Shown: piece by piece, positions 10,758 through 22,020 of the stretch | Position numbering within the stretch: position 1 is the stretch's first letter | How the letters are laid out: the number at the start of each line of letters is the position of its first letter | Assembly: GCA_000708835.1 (NCBI GenBank) | Contig: DF237160.1 | Span: 77,264-141,263 of the forward strand | Source of the DNA: Klebsormidium nitens | Taxonomy: Eukaryota; Streptophyta; Klebsormidiophyceae; Klebsormidiales; Klebsormidiaceae | Reading direction: 5' to 3' | DNA: 64,000 bases | Translations under genes and position numbers: made by a program | The notes under the pieces: model-generated | The model's database searches: none | Seen by the model: the letters and a program-made list of their open reading frames with translations, nothing else | What the model was told of the DNA's origin: nothing

Positions 10758-13700
10758 ATGAAGGCTGCGCTGTCATTCATGCGCCAGAGGGTGCCAGAAA
10801 GACCTGGCGACAGCAGTCTGCCTGTTGAAGGAGGCAAGCAGGGCCAGTCAGGGTCTCTGAAAGTAGAGCAAGCTCGTTCAGTGCTGCAACGATTCTTTGG
10901 ACACGCCCACTTCAGGGGCCAGCAAGAAAGAGCTGTTTTGGCGGCGCTCAATGGCCGGGACTGCTTTGTCCTCATGCCAACAGGTTGGTCCCCTCATAGA
11001 ATATGTGATGTGCATGGTATCTAAAGCAAGTGGATTGGTTCAAAGGTGTGATTGTTGCAACCTCCTGCAAGCGATCCCCCTTTCTAGACTTGATTGGTCA
11101 CTAAGAGACAATGAATCCAGTCATCTCCAGAGACCTTGTGAAAGACTCTTCTCAGAGAATTGCAGTGAGAAGGTGGTGCAGTCTCAGCTTTGCTTCTCTT
11201 CTTCAATCGCATCCACATCATCATTCTTATTGCTTGTTCGATACCGCAATGCTGAGAATTTTATTTGCTGCCGCAGGTGGAGGCAAGTCTGTGAGTGGCC
11301 TACCCCCCTGTCTTCAGATGTTCACCGCCAGCGCTTGTTCTGAAACTTGTCTTGGAACAGTGTGTGATCATCTGTGATAGCAAGTGGGTTGTTTGTTTGC
11401 CTCCAATTGTTTCTCAATGCAAACACTGATTGATGAGACTAGACATATTATGGTTGACCAAGGTGATGATGGTTGTGCTTCCCAGGTGTGCTATCAATGT
11501 CCAGCACTTTGTGGAAGAGGCCTTGCACTGGTGGTTTCACCACTTATAGCCCTCATGGTAAGAGCACCTCTTTAGATTCAGTTGCATAACCTGACTGGCT
11601 ATTCATGATTAAAGTGTAGCCTTCATCGAAGGCGCAGGGCATGAGTGCAACTTTTCTGTCGGGAGTTTTGGTGTGTAGATTCCAGTGCAGAGAGAGGGAG
11701 AGGCGGATCTGTGAGTACACGAGTGTGAAAATAGATAGGAAGCAAGGGATTCCTTGTTGATGAGCTCATGTTGACGAGCTCGAATCTCAATGTATCTGCA
11801 ATTGCAGGAGGATCAAGTTGCTGCCTTGAAGAGGAAGAACGTCCCAGCAGAGTTCCTCTCTTCCACTCAGAAGACGTCATTGAAAGCGGAGGTGAGCCTG
11901 AGACTTTTCAACTTGACTCTGGCTACTGGAGAGACAGCTGTCTTAGCTTCTGAGAGGTTCGCTTCAGGACCTGAACCTCCCAGCTTTGACAGGGTCGATT
12001 CGAATCAGCACAGGAGACCGCTCCAGGTGGTATTGACTCGTAAAACCCATTCTTTTGACCAGCAAGCTTGGCAGACATGATTTGGATCACGGATATAAGC
12101 ATTTCAATCGTCCAGACCTTCTCATCCTGGCACAAGAGACTCACATCTCCTACCTTCTTGTCTGCAAAGAGAATCAGATATCCTGTTCTCCAGATCTACG
12201 ACGACCTGGCATCCGGGCGACCAGAAACCAAGCTTCTCTATGTCACCCCCGAGCTGATCGCAACCAAGGGCTTCATGGCCAAGCTCAGGAAACTGCACGG
12301 GAGAGGCCTGCTCAGTTTGATTGCCATTGACGAGAGTCATTGCATCTCTGCCTGGGGCCACGACTTCCGGCCAAGCTACGGGCGCCTTGCCGCACTCAAA
12401 GAACAGCTCCCAGGTGTGCCAGTCATGGCCCTAACGGCCACTGCAAACAAGACGTAAGTTCTCAGAAAGACTTAGCTTGACGCAATTTACGAGAGTATTG
12501 AACCTTCCTCAAGCAGGAGTACGCAATGCGTTGATTTTGAATCCTGGTTTCTGGGGATGTGTTGCTGCTTGAGTAGTCAGTGTTTCTGGACGGATTGCCA
12601 GTTATGGCCCTAACGGCCACCGCAAAGAAGACGTGCGTACGGCACTGGATTGCGAGCGACGTACACTCAGAGACTTCCTTAGTCTAATTCGACTAGATTC
12701 GGCTCAGCTGGACCCTGCCTGAAAGAGCTCAGTCTTGAGATTTGGTCCGTGTCACGTCAGTTCGGGCTAGCTTGAGAGATGTCTTGATACAGTTTCGGTT
12801 GAGGCTTCCATTCAAGATATGCTTTTCTTCGACAGAGGTTGGGTGTTCTAACGTGTTTACCCAATTTTTAGACGATGTACAAATGATGTACGAACCGCAT
12901 GCATGAACTACGAATCCCGGTTGAATGGAACAATTTGATCACTGTGTCCAGAGTTCAAGAAGACATCCTGCGCTCGCTCAACTTGGAACGGCCGCTCATT
13001 TTTCAAGCTTCTTTCAACCGACCGAACATCCGCTACGAAGGTGAGCGAAGTCGCGCGCTTCAAAGAAGACGTTTTGGACCAATCTTTAGCAGCTTCGTAC
13101 GAAGACTTGGGTGCTCCAGTGTAGGTACTCGTCCGCTCTTAAGCATGGCTTGACTTGTCAAACGAGTTCTCTGCTTCATAGAACTGTTGGATGTCAGTTT
13201 GAAAGGTATCAAACGGCCGAACGAAAGGGAGGGCACTCCTCTTGACCGTTTCTGAGTGCATAAACTGGTTATTAGGCAATAAAAGTCAGCCATCTTCCGA
13301 TACATCATGCGGCAATTACCCCTCGCAGGAATGATCAATCGGTGCTCCGGCAAATACTCAGTTCGTCCGTTCCAAATATTGAGGCTTTTACACGGATACT
13401 GTCACGCATGTTTGTGGTGTTCGCAAGCTTGAACTTTTACGCCTCAAGGACTCTTCCCGTGCAGTCCGCTTCAAGGACGTCTTTCCTGGTCAGGACGCGT
13501 TCCAGAAGCTCGTGCGGCTGCTGAACGACGTTGCGCGATCGTACTTATTCTGTACGCTCATTCATGTTTGTTTGTGGTCCTGGCGAGCTCAAACGTGCGA
13601 AGCGCTGAGAATTCTTCTCTTGCAGTGCGCTTCAAGGACGTGCTGCCTGGTCAGGACCCGTAACCAGGACCTCGTGCGGCTGCTGAACGTCAAACCGGGC

Positions 13701-16700
13701 CGGTGCACGACTCTATTGACTCTGTACCCTCGTTCTTGTAACTTTGAGGTTTGGCAAGCCGTTACTCTCAGTTTTGAAAGACTTCTCTCTTGCAGTGCGC
13801 TTCAAGGACGTGTTGCCCGGCCAGGACCCGTACCGGGACCTCGTGCGGCTGCTTAATGCTGAGCCGGGCCAGTGCGCGATCGTGTACTGCCTCTCGCGCA
13901 GCAGCTGCGACGGGCTCGCGGCTAGGCTGTTGAGCAACGGCATCCCTTGTAAACGTGAGCATTATGCAAGGTTCCGTAAGAGATCTGCTTTTTGTTATGA
14001 GTCGTTGAATATCAACAAATCTATGGCGATACAAAGATTTTGTTGATCTCTGGTTTCAGTAGTCCCACAGCATCCTCCGTACAACCTGCTTGTCTATGTT
14101 CATCCAGCACCAGGCTGTCTAATCCACGACCACATCCACCAGACTGGCTAATTACATTCTTCCAGCAGACCTCGCAGGCTGCCTGGAAGTAGCTGTAAGC
14201 GATTCTAACAACCAATATATGAGAGTGTCTGCTAATTCAGTACTGAGCAGTACTAACTGAACAAATTATGACGGCATACAGCGTACCATGCCGGTTTGCC
14301 GGACGCCGAGCGGTCGCGCACCCTCAAGGACTGGGTCACCGGGAGGATCCCCGTCGTTGCAGCCACTATAGCTTTCGGGTAAGGCTTCGGTCGCTGTACA
14401 AATCGTTCGAACCTGCTCCTCTTGCACAGTCTTCAGCTTTTCTGAGAAACTCTTGGCGGGATGTCCTCGCCCCATCGGCTGGCAACACGTGTCGAAACAG
14501 TCCACGATCTCGACTAGGATTTCTTTTGACGAAACCGGTCGGCTTCACCGCCTTGCGAGGCCGATCCAAGTACGGTCAGGTGCCTCAATGCACCACTTGA
14601 TTAATGGAAACCGAGGATGCAAAGCTGAACTTCCGTCACCGTCTCTGGAGATCCGTTTGGTTATCATCCCTCTGATTAATGGTGAGCATGCTTGAGCATA
14701 TTATGGACCGTCAATCGAAGGGCCAATAATCGAGGCGGGGTCGCATTCTGACTTCGACTGACGTGTGGTCCACCTGACGGCATCAGAGAACCACTTAGAG
14801 CTTCTTCGTTTCTCCAATGAAACGCATCACTCTGAAGGCCCGCAGCTAAGTTCTGATTCGTGCTAGTCAATGCGAAAGCTGTTGTCGGACGTCCGCTGCA
14901 GGATGGGGATCGACCGAGCGGACGTCCGGCTCGTGGTTCACTTCAACATGCCCAAGTCGATCGAAGGCTTCTACCAAGAGTCAGGCCGTGCGGGGCGTGA
15001 CGGGCAGCCCGCAAAAAGCGTTCTGTATTACGGAAGCGAGGACGAGTCCCTGATGGTAAGAGGACGGGCGTCTGGGACGCATTTGTTCGGTTGTTTGTTC
15101 AAAATGTGGCCGGTCGGTCGATCTTGTTGTGTCTCTTTCTTTTCTGAATGGCTGGCAGTATATCTGCTTTTGCTTTCAAGTGCCTGGCAGTGTCTTCGCT
15201 TCTGACAATGATAGCAGAATCAGCGTTTGCGCACTAATTCTGCTCGGCTTTGGTGGAAGTTCTGCAGGGTCAAAGTTCACATCTTGAGTCTGCCTTTCAA
15301 TACGTTGATACGAGAATCCGGTAAAGCACGTAAGGGGATCAGCACAGGACGCGAAAGCACAGAACATAGACCGTGTCCGTCCCGCGGCATCGATTCAAAC
15401 TACACTTGAGGCAGTCGTCGTCTTCATGACGTGGGCACATGACGTGGGCACTTGGCATTACCGGGCAGGCGATCAGGTAGTTTCGGTCGTTCAGGTCTAG
15501 GGCGAGTCTCAGAAAAGGAAGGCCTCAGATCGTTGATAAGCCATTTACTCGACCACAATTGTCGGCAGTACTGTGCTGAACACGCCGTCTCCTGCACCTG
15601 TCTGCAGCAATTCATTCTTCGAAAGGAGGTCGCGAAGATGCAGCAGAAACAGGGACCAAAGGCCGCCAACACGGAGCACGCATATGAGGCGTTCCAAGAG
15701 GTGCAGCAACCGACGTGCTCATTTTGTTGAACGCATTGGTATGTCTGAAAAACCTTAAGCGCGCGCGTCTGCGATCCCTCTTGTCCTTGCCTGCAAGACT
15801 CTAGAGCTGCCATAGGGTCCCCTGATACCCTAGCAGCGTTGTCTTTAATCTGCTGCAGTTCGTTCTTCAAGAGCCACCTGAATGATTGTTAGCAAGGCCT
15901 TGCCAATCGATAAGACTGATCAAAAATCATCTGACAGGGACGTTTCGTCTTGTGCATCCGGCGGCCCTTTACGAGCTCGCTTTTTCGGAAAAACATTCTG
16001 CTTTTCACATTCTAAATATGTGCGATTCAATGGTTCGCAGGTCGTCAAGTACTGCCAAGAAGCGGGCTGCCGCCGGAAGAGACTGCTTGCTTACTTTGGT
16101 GAAAACGTGAGGCCGCGTGTGTAGTCCATCTCACAAGATACTCCTGATCTGCATGCGCTCATAGACAATGCACAGAGAATTATATTTCCCATCCTTTTGC
16201 TGGCACCTGTCACAGAATTGAGTTCTTTTGAGTCGATGCTAAGGAAGAATCGATAACACCGGACGCTAGCTAGCCGGCAATCCGGAGTATCTCGCACGGA
16301 GCGCTGATTTTATGGCCAGCACTTCCCTTTGGAGACTCTCGCCTATCCTAGCGGGCAAAGCGTGCCCGAAAGGAAGACCACAGCTAGAGGACGCCTTGAC
16401 GGCGATCGCTGTTATCTATGATCCGTAAGTCTCTGCGAAGGTATAAATTGTGAAGTTATAGAGATGATCTGATTTGTCTGCAGGTAGACGTCAGCTTGTG
16501 CGAAGGTAAAGGCTGCGACGCCTGTGCGGACCCCCAGAAGCTGGACCTCATGCTCGCGCAACTGGCCCGGAAAATGAGCGAGCGAGCCGCGGGAACGAGC
16601 AACTACCGGGGAAACATGTGAGGTCTCATCACCATTGCTCTTCTTTGCGTGGGCTGGTTGACCACAGGAAGTGCTCGGCGCCGGATACTTGATAAAGTCC

Positions 16701-19700
16701 CAATCAGGTTTGGAAGGAGACGAGCCGAGAATTATTGCTTGGAGTGGCTTGTGCTTTTTGGAATCCGGGCTGGCCTGTCCGTAATGATTTTGAAGAGTCT
16801 CAGCTGACAGGGCTACCTCTGTGTTTACAAGGGTACCAAACATTTCCCAAAGGCATTCCGCTCTTTCTTTCGTTCTTCTTCCGCAATGAGGATCCCTCGT
16901 TCCGCGCGCATCTTCCTGGGTCCACTTTCTATGGTGGTTTCAACGGTGCGACGAACATAGCGACAAGAGAACTATTGTTTGCCTCGCAGGGCTTCCAGCA
17001 CGGCCGAGGAAGACAGCTACGAGATTCCAAAAAGCTCTTTCATTCTTTCTACGGTATCCTCCACTTTCGTTGCATGCAAACGCTCCTGAACAAAAGTGCC
17101 TTTCAAACGATGGCAAACGTGACGACGAGAATGATTTTGCCTGCCTTGCAAGGCTTCCAGCTCGGGCGAGGAAGACGGATACAAGTATTCAAAGAGCTCT
17201 TTTGGTAAACTCTCGTCCTTTACCATATCCGCGGTGAGAAACCACCTCTTGAAGGAGTGGCGAGCTTAATGACGATCACGATTCTTGTATGCCTTGCAGG
17301 GCTTCCATTACGGCCGGAGAAGACGGGGACGAGTGCCCCAAGAGCTTCTCTGTTAAATTCTCTGTCGTGCGATTTAAATGATCCACCTCTTACAGGAATG
17401 GCGTAACGACGAGAATGAATTTTTCTTCCTTGCAGGGCTTCCAGCACGGCCGAGGAAGACGGGTACGAGTACCCCAAGCAGTTTTATTACACCCTCGTTT
17501 CGTACGAGTTGCGCGAAAGGACAATTAACTTTTAATCCAAATGGCAAACGTGACAACAAAAGGATATCTGTCTCCCTTGCAGGGCTTCCAGCACGGCCGT
17601 GGAGGACGGGTACGAGTACCCCAAGAGCTACCGGGACAGCGAGTTTTGGAACCGGGACGACGAGGACGGCGCCCCGAAAGAGGGAGAGGACGACGTATCT
17701 GAAAGTTCTGAGGGTGAGCCTGTGCCGCGTGGTGTCTCTCCAAAATTGCTTTTACGCTTTTGTGTATTGGCGGGCACGAATTCGGCAGACTTTTATCTGT
17801 CGCCAAGAAGTACGGGACGGAAAGGTTGATCTGGTAATCGGTGGTTGGGAACTCAGAAGAGCAAGCTGGGACGCGTCCACGTCGCTGAACACAGCATAGT
17901 TAGCACTTAGTCAAGGTAGACCGTCCCTTCTACGAGCAAATCCTAACCGGTAGTATACAGAAAGGTTTGCACGAAGCCCATGGTTACAAGGTGCGGTTTC
18001 TTTGCCAAGAGGGAGTTGACCAGTCGCGCGCCGTGCTCGTGAAATACAGCACTAAATACGACGATGCATGTAACATGGAGTTACTGCCGTTTCTGATGAA
18101 TGGCCCGAGCGCTGGACTCAACAGGAAATCTGAACCACTTGCGTTCCGTGAAAAATCCTTGTGAGAACGGTTTTCAATCTTGGTTCCTCGACTGAAGGGC
18201 CCACTCGTTGTTTCTGACAGACGAGGAGGCAGTTGCTGCGGCTCAGCGCGTTTCAAAGTCTTTGGGAAAGCAAGCCACCTTCAAAGAGAGCCTCAACAAG
18301 TACGAACGGGCGGAAGAAGCGTACGACCGACAAAGCCTCAAGGTAAGGCCTGAGGTAGAGGTGTGAATAACCCGTACAACCTGGCACTTCTCCAGGCAAG
18401 CTCGAAAGTATCCGCCGATTGGTCTGCTCAGTTTAGAAACCGAGCGTGCGGGGCGCAAATTGGTGCTCGATGTGCATACCTAGCTCTTGATGCACGTTAC
18501 CGAGCGAGTTCGTAGATCTTTCCAGTTGAGAATGGTGCGGTTGCTGCACAATGTTCAGGACAACGTCTTTGTCTCCACCTCTCTGTTGCTTTGGATGGTC
18601 TGTGCGTGCGCGTGGTTGGCGTTAGACGGACGCCAAAAGTGCTCCAATGATATTTCGTCTCATAATGCCCGTTGTTGTACTAATCACCGGCGCTTCGACT
18701 AACATGACTCCGTTTCCGCCCGACAGTCCAAGAGCGCGGCGGCGAGCAACCGGAACGCCATCACGGACGCGCTCCGGGAGCAGATTCGGCAGAACGTGCT
18801 GCAGAAGCTGGAGAAGAGCCCGGCGGCAGCGTCGACATCCAAGTGAGTCCGCAAACTCCGTGCGCCCCGTTCATTGGAGCGGCTGTGGCTGTTGAACGCT
18901 ATGCAATTTGGTTGAACAGGGCTCGTCCCAGGAAACCTGAGTATGTAACAAAGAAGGTTGTGGTCTACGATGTTGCCACGCGGCCGAAAAATTGGCTCCC
19001 CTGCAAGAAAGCGGTCTTCGAATCTGTTGTTGAGGAGGGCGAAGAGCCCATCTGCCGGTCCTTAGTCAGACAGAAACGCATGCTTTAACGGTTGAGACCA
19101 TTCCTTCCCCTCAACCGAAAGTAGTCCGAAGGACCATTGAAGCTTTCAGCGATGGTACTTAATGAAGCACGTGTGAGAGCCCGTGTCAAAGCTAGATCTC
19201 GTTGTGTTTCTGGTACCATATGTCTACTGTCACAGCGTTTTGAGGTCAGGCTCGTATCTGTCATAAGACGTGGCATGCGGAAGTAGTAGCCGACAAGCAT
19301 AGCCAGACCATCTACTCCGGAGTCGCCAAGCGCGGATGCGTCAAGAACGCCCTCTCTGACCACAGGCAACGTTTTCGAGCGCCTTCTCGAAACCTTACAC
19401 AAATCTTTACATCACGACAGGTTCGTTACAGATCCAGCGCGGCCCATCCGTTAGAACGAAAGTCCTTCGACAAGTGCGCCAAGAGCAGCCCAAAAGTCTA
19501 GCAGAGCCCTCTGCTGGGCCGTTCGACTACCTTTTAACCGACATTACCACTGATTCTGCTTTGCGTCTCATTGCAAAGAAGTGCTGAGTAACCCGGCCCG
19601 GGCGTTGGAGCGCGAGTCCTTTGCCATATGCGGCAACAGCAGCCGGGAAGAGTTCAAAAAGCCTATTTCTAGCCTTCCACAAATTTCCGTCCTCGGACTT

Positions 19701-20354
19701 ATTTGAACTGTCTCATAACTTCCTCAACTTTTTGGCAAAACAAAGAACAGAAAGATTGAGCAGTGCGGCCCACGCGTTGGAACACGAATCCTCTGCCAAG
19801 GGCGGCAAGAGCAGCTGGGAATTGTACAAGGGGCGTTCCACGTACCTTCCAAACATCGTCCTCATCGACTTAACCGTCCGTCTCATTGCAGAGAAACGCT
19901 GAGTAACGCGGCCCGGGAACTGGAGCGCGAGTCCTTTGCCAAGTGCGGCAAGAGCAGCCGGGAAGTGTACAAGAGCCACGCTCTCGGGCTGATGCGATGG
20001 GCCGCGAACGCGACCCTGGAACAACTGTGCGCGCGGTTCGGAGCGCTCTTCGAGGCGTCCGATGGCGCAGCGAGTGCCAGTGGGAGCGCTAGCAAAGTGG
20101 TGACAGGAGTTGAAGGCCAGCGGCAAACGGCAGCGGCTTTGTCCGGCCAGAAACGGAAGATAGACGGCAGCAGTACTAAGAAAAATGTTGTGGGCAGGAG
20201 TTCGGTAGATGCGTCAAAGCAGAGAGGGATCGGGACGGGACCGGAGCAGTTTTCGCAGCCGCCCCCAATCCTGTCGTTTGACGAGTTTCGGGAGCAAGAG
20301 AAGGTGCAGCGGAAGAAAGCAACGTGCAAAAACAGTGACGCTATCGACCCTTAG
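10758..20354 (+). CDS. RECQ5: RecQ5-type ATP-dependent DNA helicase
   Basis: Sixteen exons: 10758-10983, 11277-11290, 11486-11557, 11808-11891, 12194-12453, 12952-13040, 13796-13954, 14282-14378, 14902-15055, 15608-15700, 16041-16106, 16484-16617, 17583-17713, 18221-18342, 18727-18842, 19892-20354. Phases agree at every join, giving 759 aa. Walker A is P-T-G-G-G-K-S (74-80), split over a 14-nt exon. The helicase motif is D-E-S-H (178-181), followed by [11 protein letters not shown], with motif [12 protein letters not shown] at 359-368. Zinc-binding cysteines are near 426, 444, 449 and 452. The C-terminal part (about 585-645), [10 protein letters not shown] then V-Y-K-S-H-A-L, matches the RECQL5-specific region, pointing to RecQ5 rather than BLM/WRN-type. 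RecQ5 unwinds DNA 3'-5' and restrains recombination in the nucleus. Introns 5, 6, 12 and 15 carry duplicated exon edges. Confidence 0.92.
12596..12640 (+). repeat. Duplicated donor edge of RecQ5 exon 5
   Basis: The last 35-40 bases of exon 5 plus its donor recur 179 bp downstream inside intron 5. The shared stretch reads A-T-G-G-C-C-C-T-A-A-C-G-G-C-C-A-C and continues through G-C-A-A-A. The true donor is GTAAGT at 12454 and the copy has GTGCGT at 12633, a weaker but possible donor. The copy encodes M-A-L-T-A-T-A like motif III of the helicase. Confidence 0.82.
13440..13795 (+). repeat. Two upstream copies of RecQ5 exon 7 acceptor edge
   Basis: Relic exon starts lie at 13465 and 13626, each after a pyrimidine-rich tract and CAG, before the functional start at 13796; offsets are 161 and 170 bp. 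Each repeats the coding pattern V-R-F-K-D-V then P-G-Q-D then L-V-R-L-L-N. The outer copy stays open in the exon frame for about 30 codons. The inner copy has a TAA soon after G-Q-D-P caused by a small insertion. Homology runs into the downstream flank, so the duplicated unit includes the intron tail and the first 60-90 bases of exon. Confidence 0.85.
16975..17582 (+). repeat. Array of four relic copies of RecQ5 exon 13 acceptor edge
   Basis: Exon-13-like starts occur at 16990, 17152, 17300 and 17436, followed by the real one at 17583 (offsets 162, 148, 136 and 147 bp). Each copy has G-G-C-T-T-C-C-A after a TTGCAG-like acceptor; the second copy has the AG changed to AA. Upstream flanks are also repeated, with variants of ATGGCAAACGTGACGACGAGA. 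All four relics read in the same frame as exon 13 for 15-20 codons, with variants of [14 protein letters not shown]. None has a recognisable matching donor. Confidence 0.9.
19405..19891 (+). repeat. Array of three relic copies of RecQ5 exon 16 acceptor edge
   Basis: Copies align to the start of exon 16 (19892) at about 19423, 19577 and 19749, with offsets of 154, 172 and 143 bp. Shared blocks are C-G-G-C-C-C then G-A-G-T-C-C-T-T then A-A-G-A-G-C-A-G-C. At the equivalent acceptor, the two inner copies carry AA and AC instead of AG, so they seem disabled as splice sites, unlike most of the exon 13 copies. Confidence 0.85.
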
Positions 20355-22020
20355 AACCGAGAATGTTGGATGGAGACCTGAAGTCCTTTGTCTCGATTTT
20401 TCATTTGATCGAGACTGAGTCTGGATTCCAAGTAGATGAGCTACGGGGAGACTGTCCGTTAACATCTTACAGTCTTTGGCATGCATATTATTTGTGGAGG
20501 ATTCTTGTAGAAAGTGAGCATACACTGTCCACTAAACACAATCTGGTGATCAGCATGCTAGTTAATGACGTACATGTTGCACGCATGTGACAAGCACATT
20601 GCGCTTGAGGTTGACTGGAGGCTAGTTTCATCGCTATGGCTACTTCACCGGCCGCGCGTGTGGCTTCGCGTCCATCTACTTTCCCATTCGGCTGCCTGCT
20701 CTTGCAGTTGTGTGACTGTTTCGAGGCTGCCTTGTGTACTCAGATATCCATCTAGACATGTAGTAGAACAGTAGTCGGTGCCGGTGATGTTTGATATCTA
20801 CCTGGGTTGGCGTTGCTAGCATGCGCAGTTGGCATGCTGCGGCAATTCTAGACCGTCATGACTAGCGCGGCCATTTATACTAGAATGCAAACCGCATTTT
20901 AAAGGCTTAAAACGACGGCTTTGCCAGAGACCTTGCGCCGGGCCCCGTAAGCTCCACGCCCATGGCGCCATGATCGCACCATAAGGGCGTTGATGTAAAT
21001 CATGGAGATCGATCACCGTGACTACAGCTGTTACATAACCGGTATCCGCAAATGCCACAGGGTGCAATCGTCACCGCCACTGTCACTAATCTGGGCGCGG
21101 GCGCGGGCGTGGGCAGTGACGTCATGATCATTGCAACGCCGGTGCCGCCCGCGCCGACCGAGTTTCGGATGTTCAAATCGGATCGCTGTACGTACGTCGC
21201 CGAGTCGGAGTCCGGACAGCTCCGAAATTCCGAAACCTTGAGGTTGCGGTCGGCGAATCTTGAGTCGAGACCAAGGATTGGTTGGCCCCCAGCTGTGATT
21301 TGTGCTTATGTCCACGTGGTCCACGTGCACCTCACTTTCTGCAACGTGTCGCGCGCTCGAGGCCCAGCGTATCACCTGAAAGCGGCGACGCTCAGCTTCA
21401 TCTGAGCGCCCACGTTTGCCATTGTATGCCAGTCCACGACTACAGGCAAGCCCACATTGTCCGTTCGATACCAGTTTCAGTGTGGCGGCAGTCTAGGCCC
21501 TACACTTTTACAGTGTCCTTTGTCTGTCTGGTAATACCGGGATTCCAGCTGGCGAGGTTCGTTTGCCTGCGTTCGTAAAGGGACGGCAGCCAATCGTCCA
21601 GCGAAGCGGGGTTTCTGGCCGGGCCGGCTGCTTCCCAATCACGGATCGCATGCAGAGCGACAAGGCGCATGGAGTTGAATCATGCAAATGATGATGCATG
21701 GATCAATGAATGGGAGTACCGTACTGAGATCTGTAGACTGCAGACCTGTAGTGCTTGAGACGACATAGAGTATTGCAATCTGCAACAGGCAAGACTTGCA
21801 ACACTGTTGGGCGGATTACTATGCTGTCCCCGCTCATCACAGATTGCAGTCTCTCTGCCTGAGGATCACCAAGATAAAAGCTTTTGCCCAACGCATTTTT
21901 CCAGCATTCTCAGTATTACCATTAGCAACTAACTTGATTCACCAGAAGACTGCTATACACTGATCGAACCAGATTATAGTTTGATCCCACTTACAATCAA
22001 GGAGCTTCAACCACAACACC
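20355..22020. other. Intergenic region between RecQ5 and ELIP-like genes
   Basis: About 1.7 kb with no supported gene. Short open frames on both strands lack family similarity or splice-consistent partners. The last part (about 21900-22020) must carry the promoter and 5' UTR of the ELIP-like gene, whose ATG sits in a strong C-A-C-C-A-T-G-G context. No light-responsive element was identified with confidence. Confidence 0.55.

Noticed and set aside
16975-17582. Interpretation of the exon 13 array as a set of complete alternative exons
   Set aside because: The copies have acceptor-like starts but no matching donors, so they are better described as duplicated exon edges than as full cassette exons.
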